This document shows, piece after piece, positions 30,329 to 37,484 of a stretch of DNA of 37,484 nt. The notes under the pieces are model-generated. The model did no database searches, had not been told where the DNA came from, and saw nothing but the letters and a program-made list of their open reading frames with translations. How positions within the stretch are numbered: position 1 is the stretch's first letter; the number at the start of each line of letters is the position of its first letter. A program made the position numbers and the translations under genes. The DNA is from Intrasporangium_A sp039812505. Its GTDB lineage: Bacteria; Actinomycetota; Actinomycetes; Actinomycetales; Dermatophilaceae. The stretch lies in contig NZ_JBDIAQ010000018.1 of the NCBI RefSeq assembly GCF_039812505.1, forward strand, positions 1-37,484, in the 5' to 3' direction.

Positions 30329-30697
30329 GTGATTCAGCAGGAGTCGCGACTGCGTGTCGCCGACAACACGGGTGCCAAGGAGCTGCTGTGCATCCGGGTG
30401 CTCGGCGGCTCGGGTCGTCGCTATGCCGGCATCGGCGACACGATCGTCGCCACGGTCAAGGACGCGATACCGGGCGGCAACGTCAAGAAGGGCGACGTGG
30501 TCAAGGCCGTCATCGTGCGGACCGTCAAGGAGCGTCGTCGCGCCGACGGGTCGTACATCAAGTTCGACGAGAACGCCGCGGTCATCCTCAAGGGTGACGG
30601 GGACCCCCGCGGGACCCGCATCTTCGGGCCGGTGGGCCGCGAGCTGCGCGAGAAGAAGTTCATGAAGATCATCTCGCTCGCTCCGGAGGTGCTGTGA
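30329..30697 (+). CDS. rplN: 50S ribosomal protein L14
   Basis: 122-aa L14, at the subunit interface and the RsfS docking site. MIQQESRLRVADNTGAKELL and KFDENAAVILKGDGDPRGTR are canonical. GTG 30329 follows AGGAG (30318-30322) by 6 nt. First gene of the spc group; the structured spacer before it suggests separate control. Confidence 0.98.
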   Translation: MIQQESRLRVADNTGAKELLCIRVLGGSGRRYAGIGDTIVATVKDAIPGGNVKKGDVVKAVIVRTVKERRRADGSYIKFDENAAVILKGDGDPRGTRIFGPVGRELREKKFMKIISLAPEVL

Positions 30698-30699
30698 GC

Positions 30700-31068
30700 A
30701 TGAGCAAGTCGATGAAGATCAAGAAGGGCGACCTCGTCCAGGTCATCTCGGGTCGCAGCCAGAAGAACGGCGGCGACCGGGGCAAGCAGGGCAAGGTCAT
30801 CGCGGTGTTCCCGCAACAGGGCCGGGTGCTCGTCGAGGGGATCAACCGGGTCACCAAGCACGTCAAGGCCGGGGCCACCGCGCGTGGCACGCGTACCGGC
30901 GGGCTGACCCACACCGAGGCGCCGATCCACGTCAGCAACGTGATGATCGTCGACCCCGAGAGCAAGAAGCCCACCCGGATCAAGACCCGCGTCGAGACCG
31001 TGGAACGGGGCGGCCGCCAGAAGGCCTCCCGCGTCCGGGTCGCCGTCGCGTCGGACAAGGACCTGTGA
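30700..31068 (+). CDS. rplX: 50S ribosomal protein L24
   Basis: 122-aa L24, an assembly initiator with a KOW domain (MKIKKGDLVQVISGRSQKNG, DRGKQGKVIAVFP). ATG 30700 is best placed for GGAGG (30685-30689). GTG 30694, overlapping the rplN stop, would add two residues, and ATG 30712 would trim four. Confidence 0.96.
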   Translation: MSKSMKIKKGDLVQVISGRSQKNGGDRGKQGKVIAVFPQQGRVLVEGINRVTKHVKAGATARGTRTGGLTHTEAPIHVSNVMIVDPESKKPTRIKTRVETVERGGRQKASRVRVAVASDKDL

Positions 31069-31069
31069 G

Positions 31070-31645
31070 ATGTCAACCACACAGACTGAGGTGCTCGCGG
31101 TGAAGCCGCGTCTCAAGCAGCGCTACCAGGACGAGATCAAGCCCGCCCTGCGGGGCCAGTTCGGCTACGGCAACGTCATGCAGATCCCGGGCGTGGTCAA
31201 GATCGTGGTCAACATGGGGGTCGGTGACGCCGCCCGCGACAGCAAGCTGATCGAGGGTGCGGTGCGCGACCTGGCCGCGATCACCGGGCAGAAGCCGACC
31301 GTGACCAAGGCGCGCAAGTCGATCGCCCAGTTCAAGCTGCGTGAGGGCATGCCGATCGGTGCCCACACGACGCTGCGCGGCGACCGGATGTGGGAGTTCC
31401 TCGACCGCCTCGTGACGATCGCGCTCCCGCGCATCCGCGACTTCCGCGGCCTCTCGCCGAAGCAGTTCGACGGCCGTGGCAACTACACCTTCGGCCTCAC
31501 CGAGCAGTCGATGTTCCACGAGATCGACCAGGACAAGATCGACCGCGTGCGCGGCATGGACATCACCGTGGTCACCACGGCGACCAACGACGACGAGGGA
31601 CGCGCGCTGCTCAAGGCGCTCGGCTTCCCGTTCAAGGAGAACTGA
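31070..31645 (+). CDS. rplE: 50S ribosomal protein L5
   Basis: 191-aa L5, binding 5S rRNA and contacting the P-site tRNA. MQIPGVVKIVVNMGVGDAAR and QKPTVTKARKSIAQFKLREG are canonical, as is FPEIDQDKI-like FHEIDQDKIDRVRGMDIT. ATG 31070 is 1 nt after the rplX stop. Confidence 0.98.
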   Translation: MSTTQTEVLAVKPRLKQRYQDEIKPALRGQFGYGNVMQIPGVVKIVVNMGVGDAARDSKLIEGAVRDLAAITGQKPTVTKARKSIAQFKLREGMPIGAHTTLRGDRMWEFLDRLVTIALPRIRDFRGLSPKQFDGRGNYTFGLTEQSMFHEIDQDKIDRVRGMDITVVTTATNDDEGRALLKALGFPFKEN

Positions 31646-31646
31646 C

Positions 31647-31832
31647 ATGGCCAAGACCGCCCTGGTCAACAAGGCGAACAAGAAGCCCAAGTTCAAGGTG
31701 CGCGCCTACAGCCGCTGCCAGCGCTGCGGCCGGCCCCACTCGGTCTACCGCAAGTTCGGCCTCTGCCGGATCTGCCTGCGCGAGCTGGCCCACCGCGGCG
31801 AGCTGCCGGGCGTGACCAAGAGCTCCTGGTAA
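31647..31832 (+). CDS. rpsN: 30S ribosomal protein S14, zinc type
   Basis: 61-aa short S14 (also called RpsZ). The zinc ribbon is complete: C24 and C27 (CQRC), C40 and C43 (CRIC). It ends in LPGVTKSSW as the family does. It begins 1 nt after rplE. Bacteria with this form often keep a second, zinc-free S14 elsewhere for zinc starvation; none is in this window. Confidence 0.97.
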   Translation: MAKTALVNKANKKPKFKVRAYSRCQRCGRPHSVYRKFGLCRICLRELAHRGELPGVTKSSW

Positions 31833-31874
31833 TACAACTCACCCACATCACAGACCTCTGACACCGCAGGTCGA

Positions 31875-31890
31875 CCGGGCCCGAGCCCGG
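31875..31890 (+). promoter_or_regulatory. Hairpin in the rpsN-rpsH gap
   Basis: CCGGGC-CCGA-GCCCGG forms a 6-bp stem in the 93-nt gap before rpsH; GACCT / AGGTC (31853-31857 / 31868-31872) lies upstream. Almost all other genes in this group are separated by less than 15 nt, so the gap may hold a control or RNA-processing site. Confidence 0.3.
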
Positions 31891-31925
31891 CCGAAACCCC
31901 GGTGAGGAAGGGCGGAGAAGCCCAC

Positions 31926-32324
31926 ATGACAATGACTGACCCGATTGCGGACATGCTGACCCGCGTGCGCAACGCCAACTCGGCGTACCACGACGCGGTC
32001 TCCATGCCGTACTCGAAGCTGAAGAAGAACATCGCGGAGATCCTCCAGTCGGAGGGTTACATCGCCGGCTGGAAGGTCGAGCCGGGCGAGGTCGGCCAGA
32101 CCCTGACGATCGACCTCAAGTACGGCCCCAACCGCGAGCGCTCCATCGCCGGCGTCCGACGGGTCAGCAAGCCCGGCCTGCGCGTCTATGCGAAGTCGAC
32201 CAACCTGCCGCGGGTGCTCGGCGGCCTGGGCGTCGCGATCATCTCCACGTCGGGCGGGCTGCTGACCGACCGGCAGGCACACGAGAAGGGCGTGGGTGGG
32301 GAAGTCCTCGCCTACGTCTGGTGA
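31926..32324 (+). CDS. rpsH: 30S ribosomal protein S8
   Basis: 132-aa S8, a primary 16S-binding protein and, in enterobacteria, the spc operon repressor. DPIADMLTRVRNANSAYHDA at the start and IISTSGGLLTDRQAHEKGVG with GGEVLAYVW at the end are canonical. ATG 31926 (MTMTDPIADM) has GGCGGAGAAG upstream. Confidence 0.98.
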   Translation: MTMTDPIADMLTRVRNANSAYHDAVSMPYSKLKKNIAEILQSEGYIAGWKVEPGEVGQTLTIDLKYGPNRERSIAGVRRVSKPGLRVYAKSTNLPRVLGGLGVAIISTSGGLLTDRQAHEKGVGGEVLAYVW

Positions 32325-32336
32325 GGAGGGGCTGAC

Positions 32337-32873
32337 ATGTCGCGAATCGGACGACTTCCGGTCACCATCCCGGCGGGGGTGGATGTCACCCTCGCCGGCC
32401 AGGACGTCACCGTGAAGGGCCCCAAGGGCCAGCTCGCGCTGACCGTCCCCGAGCCGATCACCGTCGAACAGGCCGACGGGACGCTGGAGGTCAAGCGCCC
32501 CAACGACGAGCGGGACTCCCGCTCGCTGCACGGCCTGACCCGCTCGCTGATCAACAACATGGTCCTGGGCGTGACCGAGGGCTACGTGAAGAAGATGGAG
32601 ATCTACGGCACCGGGTACCGCGTCGCGGCCAAGGGAGCAACCCTCGAGTTCTCGCTCGGTTACTCGCACCCCGTGGTCGTCGAGGCCCCCGAGGGGATCA
32701 GCTTCGTCGTCGAGACCCCGACCCGCTTCTCGGTGCAGGGCATCGACAAGCAGCTGGTCGGCGAGGTCGCCGCCAACATCCGCAAGCTGCGCAAGCCGGA
32801 CCCGTACAAGGGCAAGGGTGTTCGCTACGCGGGCGAGCAGATCCGTCGCAAGGTTGGAAAGGCCGGTAAGTAA
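32337..32873 (+). CDS. rplF: 50S ribosomal protein L6
   Basis: 178-aa L6, near the GTPase-associated centre. MSRIGRLPVTIPAGVDVTLA and the C-terminal PDPYKGKGVRYAGEQIRRK with KVGKAGK are canonical. GAGGAGGGG precedes the ATG, 12 nt after rpsH. Confidence 0.98.
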   Translation: MSRIGRLPVTIPAGVDVTLAGQDVTVKGPKGQLALTVPEPITVEQADGTLEVKRPNDERDSRSLHGLTRSLINNMVLGVTEGYVKKMEIYGTGYRVAAKGATLEFSLGYSHPVVVEAPEGISFVVETPTRFSVQGIDKQLVGEVAANIRKLRKPDPYKGKGVRYAGEQIRRKVGKAGK

Positions 32874-32876
32874 GCC

Positions 32877-33251
32877 ATGGCAATGATCGTCAAGCGCGGC
32901 AAGAGCAAGGCCGCCGCCCGGATCCGTCGCCAGCAGCGCGGCCGCAAGAAGGTCACCGGCACCGCGGGGCGGCCCCGGCTGGTCGTGTCCCGCTCGAGCC
33001 GCCACATGTTCGTGCAGGTCGTCGACGACACCGTCGGCCGCACGGTCGCCTCGGCGTCCACGATGGAGCCGGACCTGCGGGCCATGGACGGCGACAAGAC
33101 GGCCAGGGCCAGGAAGGTCGGCGAGCTGGTCGCGGCGCGCGCCAAGGAGGCCGGGATCGAGTCCGTCGTGTTCGACCGAGCCGGCAACAAGTACCACGGT
33201 CGGGTCGCCGCGATCGCCGAGGGCGCCCGCCAAGGTGGGTTGTCGTTGTGA
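32877..33251 (+). CDS. rplR: 50S ribosomal protein L18
   Basis: 124-aa L18, a 5S rRNA-binding protein. RIRRQQRGRKKVTGTAGRPR, LVVSRSSRHMFVQVVDDT and FDRAGNKYHGRVAAIAEGAR are canonical. It begins 3 nt after rplF. The end is followed by a 49-nt gap with no clear element. Confidence 0.98.
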   Translation: MAMIVKRGKSKAAARIRRQQRGRKKVTGTAGRPRLVVSRSSRHMFVQVVDDTVGRTVASASTMEPDLRAMDGDKTARARKVGELVAARAKEAGIESVVFDRAGNKYHGRVAAIAEGARQGGLSL

Positions 33252-33300
33252 GTGACAGCGCGACCAAGCACATCGTTTTCGTCGAGATGAGGAACAACTG

Positions 33301-33963
33301 ATGCCCGGACAGCAGCGTCGAGGCGCGGGCCCCGCAGGTGAGCGCAGCGAGCGCGGCGAGCGTCAGGACCGCCGCGGCGGCCGTGACCACCGCGACGGTC
33401 GTGACGCCGAGAAGAACCAGTACGTCGAACGCGTCGTGACGATCAACCGCGTGGCCAAGGTCGTCAAGGGTGGTCGGCGCTTCAGCTTCACCGCCCTGGT
33501 GGTGGTGGGCGACGGCGACGGCACCGTCGGCATCGGATACGGCAAGGCCAAGGAGGTCCCGGCCGCGATCGCCAAGGGCGTCGAGGAGGCCAAGAAGGGC
33601 TTCTTCCGCGTCCCGCGGATCCAGGGCACCATCCCGCACCCCGTCCAGGGCGAGGCGGCTGCCGGCGTCGTCATGCTCCGCCCGGCCGCCCCCGGCACCG
33701 GTGTCATCGCCGGCGGCCCGGTGCGTGCGGTCCTGGAGTGCGCCGGCATCCACGACGTCCTGTCCAAGTCGCTCGGGTCCGACAACGCCATCAACATCGT
33801 GCACGCGACCGCTCAGGCGCTGCGCGATCTCGAGCGTCCCGAGTCCGTCGCCGCCCGCCGGGGCAAGTCGCTCGAGGAGGTCGCCCCGGCCGCCATGCTG
33901 AGGGCCCGCGCGGCCGGGATCGCGGACGCGAAGTCGGCCGCGGCCGAGAAGGCAGGTGCCTGA
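33301..33963 (+). CDS. rpsE: 30S ribosomal protein S5
   Basis: 220-aa S5, involved in decoding fidelity and mRNA entry. The core begins near YVERVVTINRVAKVVKGGRR and includes VGYGKAKEVP-like IGYGKAKEVPAAIAKGVEEA. About 36 residues rich in Arg, Gly, Asp and Glu precede the core, a common actinobacterial extension. TGATG overlap with rpmD. Confidence 0.98.
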   Translation: MPGQQRRGAGPAGERSERGERQDRRGGRDHRDGRDAEKNQYVERVVTINRVAKVVKGGRRFSFTALVVVGDGDGTVGIGYGKAKEVPAAIAKGVEEAKKGFFRVPRIQGTIPHPVQGEAAAGVVMLRPAAPGTGVIAGGPVRAVLECAGIHDVLSKSLGSDNAINIVHATAQALRDLERPESVAARRGKSLEEVAPAAMLRARAAGIADAKSAAAEKAGA

Positions 33964-34145
33964 TGTCACGCCTGAAGGTGACCCAGACCCGTTCCGAGAT
34001 CGGTGGCAAGCAGAACCAGCGTGAGACGCTGCGCAGCCTCGGTCTGAAGCACATTGGCGACGTCGTCGTCAAGGAGGACCGTCCCGAGATCCGTGGGATG
34101 GTCAGGACGGTGACCCACCTGGTCACCGTCGAGGAGGTTGACTGA
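33963..34145 (+). CDS. rpmD: 50S ribosomal protein L30
   Basis: 60-aa L30. LKVTQTRSEIGGKQNQRETL and SLGLKHIGDVVVKEDRPEIR are canonical and the length is typical. It shares a base with the rpsE stop and ends 1 nt before rplO. Confidence 0.97.
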   Translation: MSRLKVTQTRSEIGGKQNQRETLRSLGLKHIGDVVVKEDRPEIRGMVRTVTHLVTVEEVD

Positions 34146-34146
34146 C

Positions 34147-34620
34147 ATGGCCGACAAGACCGAGGGCAGCACGCTCAAGGTGCACCACCTGCGCCCCGCG
34201 CCCGGCGCTCGGACGGCGCGGACCCGGGTGGGCCGCGGAGAGGGCTCCAAGGGCAAGACCGCGGGCCGGGGCACCAAGGGCACGAAGGCGCGCTACCAGG
34301 TCCCGCACCGCTTCGAGGGCGGGTCGATGCCGATCCACATGCGCCTGCCGAAGCTGCGCGGCTTCAAGAACCCGTTCCGGACCGTGTACCAGGTGGTCAA
34401 CCTGGACCGCCTCCAGACGCTCTTCCCGGAGGGCGGCCAGGTGACCGTGGCCGACCTCGTCGAACGGGGGGCCGTCCGTGACGGCTACCCGGTCAAGGTG
34501 CTCGGCACCGGCGAGGTGTCGGTGCGGCTCGACGTGCGGGTCGAGAAGTTCTCCGCGTCCGCCAAGGAGAAGATCGAGGCCGCCGGCGGTTCGGCCACCT
34601 CGACCACCGACTCCGAGTGA
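34147..34620 (+). CDS. rplO: 50S ribosomal protein L15
   Basis: 157-aa L15, a late-assembly protein. LKVHHLRPAPGARTARTRVG, RGEGSKGKTAGRGTKG and FEGGSMPIHMRLPKLRGFKN are canonical. ATG 34147 follows GAGGAGG (34131-34137). Last ribosomal gene of the spc group. Confidence 0.98.
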   Translation: MADKTEGSTLKVHHLRPAPGARTARTRVGRGEGSKGKTAGRGTKGTKARYQVPHRFEGGSMPIHMRLPKLRGFKNPFRTVYQVVNLDRLQTLFPEGGQVTVADLVERGAVRDGYPVKVLGTGEVSVRLDVRVEKFSASAKEKIEAAGGSATSTTDSE

Positions 34621-34639
34621 CCCCCGGTTCGGCGCAGCG

Positions 34640-34709
34640 CCGCCCGCCCCGGGTGCCTTCAGGCGGTCCGACTTCAGGTCGGTCTGCGAGAAGCCGCCCG
34701 GGGCGGCGG
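34640..34709 (+). terminator. Hairpin between rplO and secY
   Basis: CCGCCCGCCCCGGG (34640-34653) pairs with CCCGGGGCGGCGG (34697-34709) apart from one bulged base, enclosing CCGAC-TTCAG-GTCGG. TGTTTCT follows, giving a short T-rich run. This could terminate the ribosomal message or lower secY expression. Confidence 0.6.
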
Positions 34710-34720
34710 TGTTTCTGAGT

Positions 34721-34726
34721 TACCCT
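34721..34726 (+). promoter_or_regulatory. Possible secY -10 box
   Basis: TACCCT fits TANNNT and lies just after the hairpin, 53 nt before GTG 34780. No good -35 match is present (the position falls in the GC stem), so support is limited. Confidence 0.3.
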
Positions 34727-34779
34727 TCACCGGATTGCATGACCATGCCGCGTCACCTCGCGGCCCTTCAGGAGGACCA

Positions 34780-36102
34780 GTGCTTGCCGCTTTCGTTCGC
34801 GCGTTCCGTACCCCGGACCTGCGCAAGAAGCTGCTGTTCACCCTGGGCATCATCGCGTTGTTCCGCTTCGGGTCGCACCTGCCCACCCCGGGGGTGAGCT
34901 ACCCGTTGGTGCAGGCCTGTCTGGCGCAGAGCCAGGCGCTCGGCAGCGACCAAGCCAGCTTCCTCAGCCTGGCCAACCTCTTCAGCGGCGGCGCGATGCT
35001 GCAGCTGTCGGTGTTCGCGCTCGGCATCATGCCGTACATCACCGCGAGCATCATCGTGCAGCTGCTCACGGTGGTCATCCCTCGCTTCGAGGAGCTGAAG
35101 AAGGAGGGGCAGGCCGGCCAGACGAAGATGACGCAGTACACGCGCTACCTCACGATCGGCCTGGCGATCCTGCAGTCGGCGACCCTGGTCACCTTCGCCC
35201 GCAACCCGTCGGCGCTCTTCGGCCCCGGCTGCGACAACATCCTGGTCGACCAGTCGATGATCACCATCGTCATCATGGTCCTGACGATGACGGCGGGCAC
35301 CGGCCTGATCATGTGGCTCGGCGAGCTGATCACCGACCGCGGCGTCGGCAACGGGATGTCGCTGCTGATCTTCATCTCCATCGCGGCAGGCTTCCCGGGT
35401 GCGCTGTGGCAGATCAAGGAGAACAAGGGCTGGGGCACCTTCCTCGGGATCTGCCTGATGGGCCTGTTCATCCTCGCCGCGGTCGTGTACGTCGAGCAGT
35501 CGATGCGCCGGGTCCCGGTGCAGTACGCCAAGCGGATGGTGGGGCGCCGGATGTACGGCGGCACCTCGACCTACATCCCGCTGAAGGTCAACATGGCCAA
35601 CGTCATCCCGGTCATCTTCGCCTCGTCGCTGCTGGCGCTGCCGATGATGGTCGCGCAGTTCCAGCAGGACCCGTCGGGCGGGCCGGCGTGGGCGCAGTGG
35701 ATCAACAACACCTTCGCCCGGGGCGACCACCCGGTCTACATGATCACCTACACCGCGCTGATCATCTTCTTCACCTTCTTCTATGTCTCGATCACGTTCA
35801 ACCCCACCGAGGTCGCCGACAACATGAAGAAGTACGGCGGCTTCATCCCGGGCATCCGGGCCGGGCGGCCCACGGCCGAGTACCTCCAGTACGTGATCAC
35901 CCGGATCACCGTGCCCGGTGCCATCTACCTGGCGGTCGTCTCCCTCATCCCGGTGATCGCCTTCGTCATGGTCGAGGCCAACCAGGCCAACTTCCCGTTC
36001 GGGGGCACGTCGATCATCATCCTCGTCGGCGTCGGGCTCGAGACGGTCAAGCAGATCGAGGCGCAGCTGGAGCAGCGCCACTACGAAGGGTTCCTCAGGT
36101 AA
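34780..36102 (+). CDS. secY: Protein translocase subunit SecY
   Basis: 440-aa channel of the Sec translocon with ten membrane helices. GTG 34780 gives MLAAFVRAFRTPDLRKKLLF, matching other actinobacterial SecY, and AGGAGG (34770-34775) lies 4 nt upstream. The plug region, LGIMPYITASIIVQLL, the GIGNGMS-like GVGNGMSLLIF and the cytoplasmic loop VPVQYAKRMVGRRMYGG are intact. An in-frame ATG at 34735 would add an unlikely 15 residues. Stop overlaps adk (TAATG). Confidence 0.98.
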   Translation: MLAAFVRAFRTPDLRKKLLFTLGIIALFRFGSHLPTPGVSYPLVQACLAQSQALGSDQASFLSLANLFSGGAMLQLSVFALGIMPYITASIIVQLLTVVIPRFEELKKEGQAGQTKMTQYTRYLTIGLAILQSATLVTFARNPSALFGPGCDNILVDQSMITIVIMVLTMTAGTGLIMWLGELITDRGVGNGMSLLIFISIAAGFPGALWQIKENKGWGTFLGICLMGLFILAAVVYVEQSMRRVPVQYAKRMVGRRMYGGTSTYIPLKVNMANVIPVIFASSLLALPMMVAQFQQDPSGGPAWAQWINNTFARGDHPVYMITYTALIIFFTFFYVSITFNPTEVADNMKKYGGFIPGIRAGRPTAEYLQYVITRITVPGAIYLAVVSLIPVIAFVMVEANQANFPFGGTSIIILVGVGLETVKQIEAQLEQRHYEGFLR

Positions 36103-36671
36103 TGCGACTGATCATTCTCGGCCCCCCCGGGGCCGGCAAGGGCACCCAAGCGGCGCGCATCGCGCAGCGCCTCGGCATCCCGGCCATCTCCACCGGGGAC
36201 ATCTTCCGGGCCAACATCAGGCAACAGACCCCACTGGGGGAGCGGGTCGAACAGATCCTCTCCTCGGGCGGGTACGTGCCCGACGAGGTGACCAACGACA
36301 TCGTCGAGGACCGCCTGGGCTGGCCGGACGCGGGCGACGGGTTCCTGCTGGACGGCTACCCGCGCACCGCGGGACAGGTGCAGGCCCTCGACACGATGCT
36401 CGAGCGGCACGGCCGTGGCCTCGACGCCGTGCTCGAGCTGACGGTGGACGAGGACGCCGTGGTGGCCCGGCTGCTGCGCCGTGCCGCCATCGAGGGACGG
36501 GCCGACGACACGGAAGAGGTCATCCGGGAGCGGCAGGCGATCTACCGCAAGGAGACCGCGCCGCTCGCGCAGCACTACGCGGATGCCGGGCTGCTCGTGC
36601 AGGTCGACGGGATGGGCGAGGTCGACGCGGTGACCGACCGCGTCCTCGCCGCGCTGCACCGGACGAGCTAG
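36102..36671 (+). CDS. adk: Adenylate kinase
   Basis: 189-aa adenylate kinase (ATP + AMP to 2 ADP), cytoplasmic. P-loop GPPGAGKGT (7-15), AMP-site STGDIFR (30-36) and FLLDGYPRT (81-89) are present. The LID is the short form with no zinc cysteines (about 128-138), usual in actinobacteria. ATG 36102 shares a base with the secY stop. Confidence 0.98.
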   Translation: MRLIILGPPGAGKGTQAARIAQRLGIPAISTGDIFRANIRQQTPLGERVEQILSSGGYVPDEVTNDIVEDRLGWPDAGDGFLLDGYPRTAGQVQALDTMLERHGRGLDAVLELTVDEDAVVARLLRRAAIEGRADDTEEVIRERQAIYRKETAPLAQHYADAGLLVQVDGMGEVDAVTDRVLAALHRTS

Positions 36672-36683
36672 CGGGACCGTCCC

Positions 36684-37484
36684 ATGTTCGGACGGCGCAA
36701 GCTGCGCGGTCGCACCGACGAGCAGGTCCTGCTGATGCGCGAGGCCGGACTGTTGACCGGGCGCACCCTGGAGCTGCTCCGAGAGCACGTCCGGCCGGGC
36801 GTGAGCACGCTCGAGCTCGACCGGATCGCAGAGGAGTTCATCCGCGACCACGGGGGCGTGCCGAACTTCCAGCTCGTGCCGGGCTATTCCCACACGCTGT
36901 GCACTAGCGTCAACGAGCAGGTGGTGCACGGCATCCCGCGCAGCACGTGCGTGCTGCGCGAGGGCGACCTGCTCTCGATCGACTGCGGCGCCGAGGTCGA
37001 CGGCTGGAACGGCGACTCGGCCATCTCCGTGGTAGTCGGTGGACTCACGGCGGCCCGCCCGGCCGACCTGGACCTCCTCGCGGCCACCGAGGCGAGCCTC
37101 TACGACGGCATCGCCGCCATGCGGGTCGGTGGTCGGCTCTACGACATCGGCGACGCGATCGAGGCGAGCATCGCGGCCGCACAGCACCGCGACAGCCGCA
37201 CGTACGGCGTCATCGACGAGTACGTCGGCCACGGCATCGGCGAGAAGATGCACCTGGACCCGCAGATCCCGAACTACGCGGTCGGCGAGACCGGGCCCCG
37301 GCTCGTCTCCGGGTTCACCGGGGCCATCGAGCCGATGATCACGCTCGGCGGGAGCGCGACCACCGTGCTCGCCGACGACTGGACCGTGGTGACCAGCGAC
37401 GGGTCCCGCGCCTGCCACGTCGAGCACACCGTCGTCGTGCGCGACGCGGGCCTGTGGGTTCTGACCGCGCTCGACGGGGGGCAG
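36684..37484 (+). CDS. map: Methionine aminopeptidase type I (3' end outside window)
   Basis: First 267 residues of a type I methionine aminopeptidase, which removes the initiator methionine from nascent proteins. No stop occurs before the window edge. All five metal ligands are visible: D100, D111, H183, E216 and E247, plus H82 and H190. Motifs are VVHGIP, GHGIGEKMHLDP and AIEPM. Two small departures from the usual consensus are MHLDP (normally MHEDP) and HVEHTV (normally QFEHTV). It begins 12 nt after adk with a weak ribosome binding site (GCGGGA). Confidence 0.95.
   Translation, partial: MFGRRKLRGRTDEQVLLMREAGLLTGRTLELLREHVRPGVSTLELDRIAEEFIRDHGGVPNFQLVPGYSHTLCTSVNEQVVHGIPRSTCVLREGDLLSIDCGAEVDGWNGDSAISVVVGGLTAARPADLDLLAATEASLYDGIAAMRVGGRLYDIGDAIEASIAAAQHRDSRTYGVIDEYVGHGIGEKMHLDPQIPNYAVGETGPRLVSGFTGAIEPMITLGGSATTVLADDWTVVTSDGSRACHVEHTVVVRDAGLWVLTALDGGQ

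Noticed and set aside
37230..37420. Inactive methionine aminopeptidase because of the MHLDP and HVEHTV variants
   Set aside because: All five metal ligands and both active-site histidines are present; the changed positions are next to, not at, the ligands.

Overview
The window comes from a high-GC actinomycete. Evidence includes strong G/C bias at third codon positions, GTG and TTG starts, I-shaped terminators with no U-tract, TANNNT -10 boxes placed just before start codons, a zinc-type S14, and the actinobacterial order rpoB-rpoC / rpsL-rpsG-fusA-tuf / rpsJ...rpsQ / rplN...rplO-secY-adk-map. A Micrococcales member near Intrasporangiaceae/Dermatophilaceae is my inference. The sequence alone does not prove the family.

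Layout. Positions 45-4228 hold four singly transcribed metabolic or regulatory genes: a GlcD-like FAD oxidase, an unrecognised two-domain protein, and a divergent LysG(ArgP)/LysE pair for basic amino acid export. Positions 4229-12236 hold the RNA polymerase operon, with a 412-nt two-promoter leader, rpoB, a spacer built from nested inverted repeats, rpoC, and a 16-bp perfect hairpin terminator. Positions 12325-16244 are an accessory insertion whose genes use visibly more A/T: a stand-alone LysR-type DNA-binding domain, a secreted lactococcin 972-family bacteriocin, a large multi-pass membrane protein (immunity/transport type), its ABC ATPase, and a small membrane-anchored protein. This cassette splits rpoC from the str operon. 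A 183-aa protein of unknown function with its own promoter follows (16327-16878). The str operon (rpsL, rpsG, fusA, tuf; 17275-21702) has a leader of about 290 nt and ends in a 16-bp TTCG hairpin. A convergent luciferase-like oxidoreductase and an M18 aminopeptidase separate it from the S10 operon.

The 570-nt gap before rpsJ holds six clear 21-bp tandem repeats plus a degenerate seventh, a distant inverted copy of their core, a candidate promoter and a structured leader. The S10 genes (rpsJ-rpsQ) are packed with overlapping stops and starts. A 215-nt spacer with two strong hairpins separates them from the spc genes (rplN-rplO). secY, adk and map follow, and map runs off the right edge.

Most of the window is transcription and translation machinery whose dosage is set by operon structure. 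The points of interest are the bacteriocin cassette lodged among these essential genes, the 21-bp array in front of the S10 operon, several strong hairpins in operon spacers, and a run of apparently leaderless genes. I saw no CRISPR array, tRNA, rRNA or insertion sequence.
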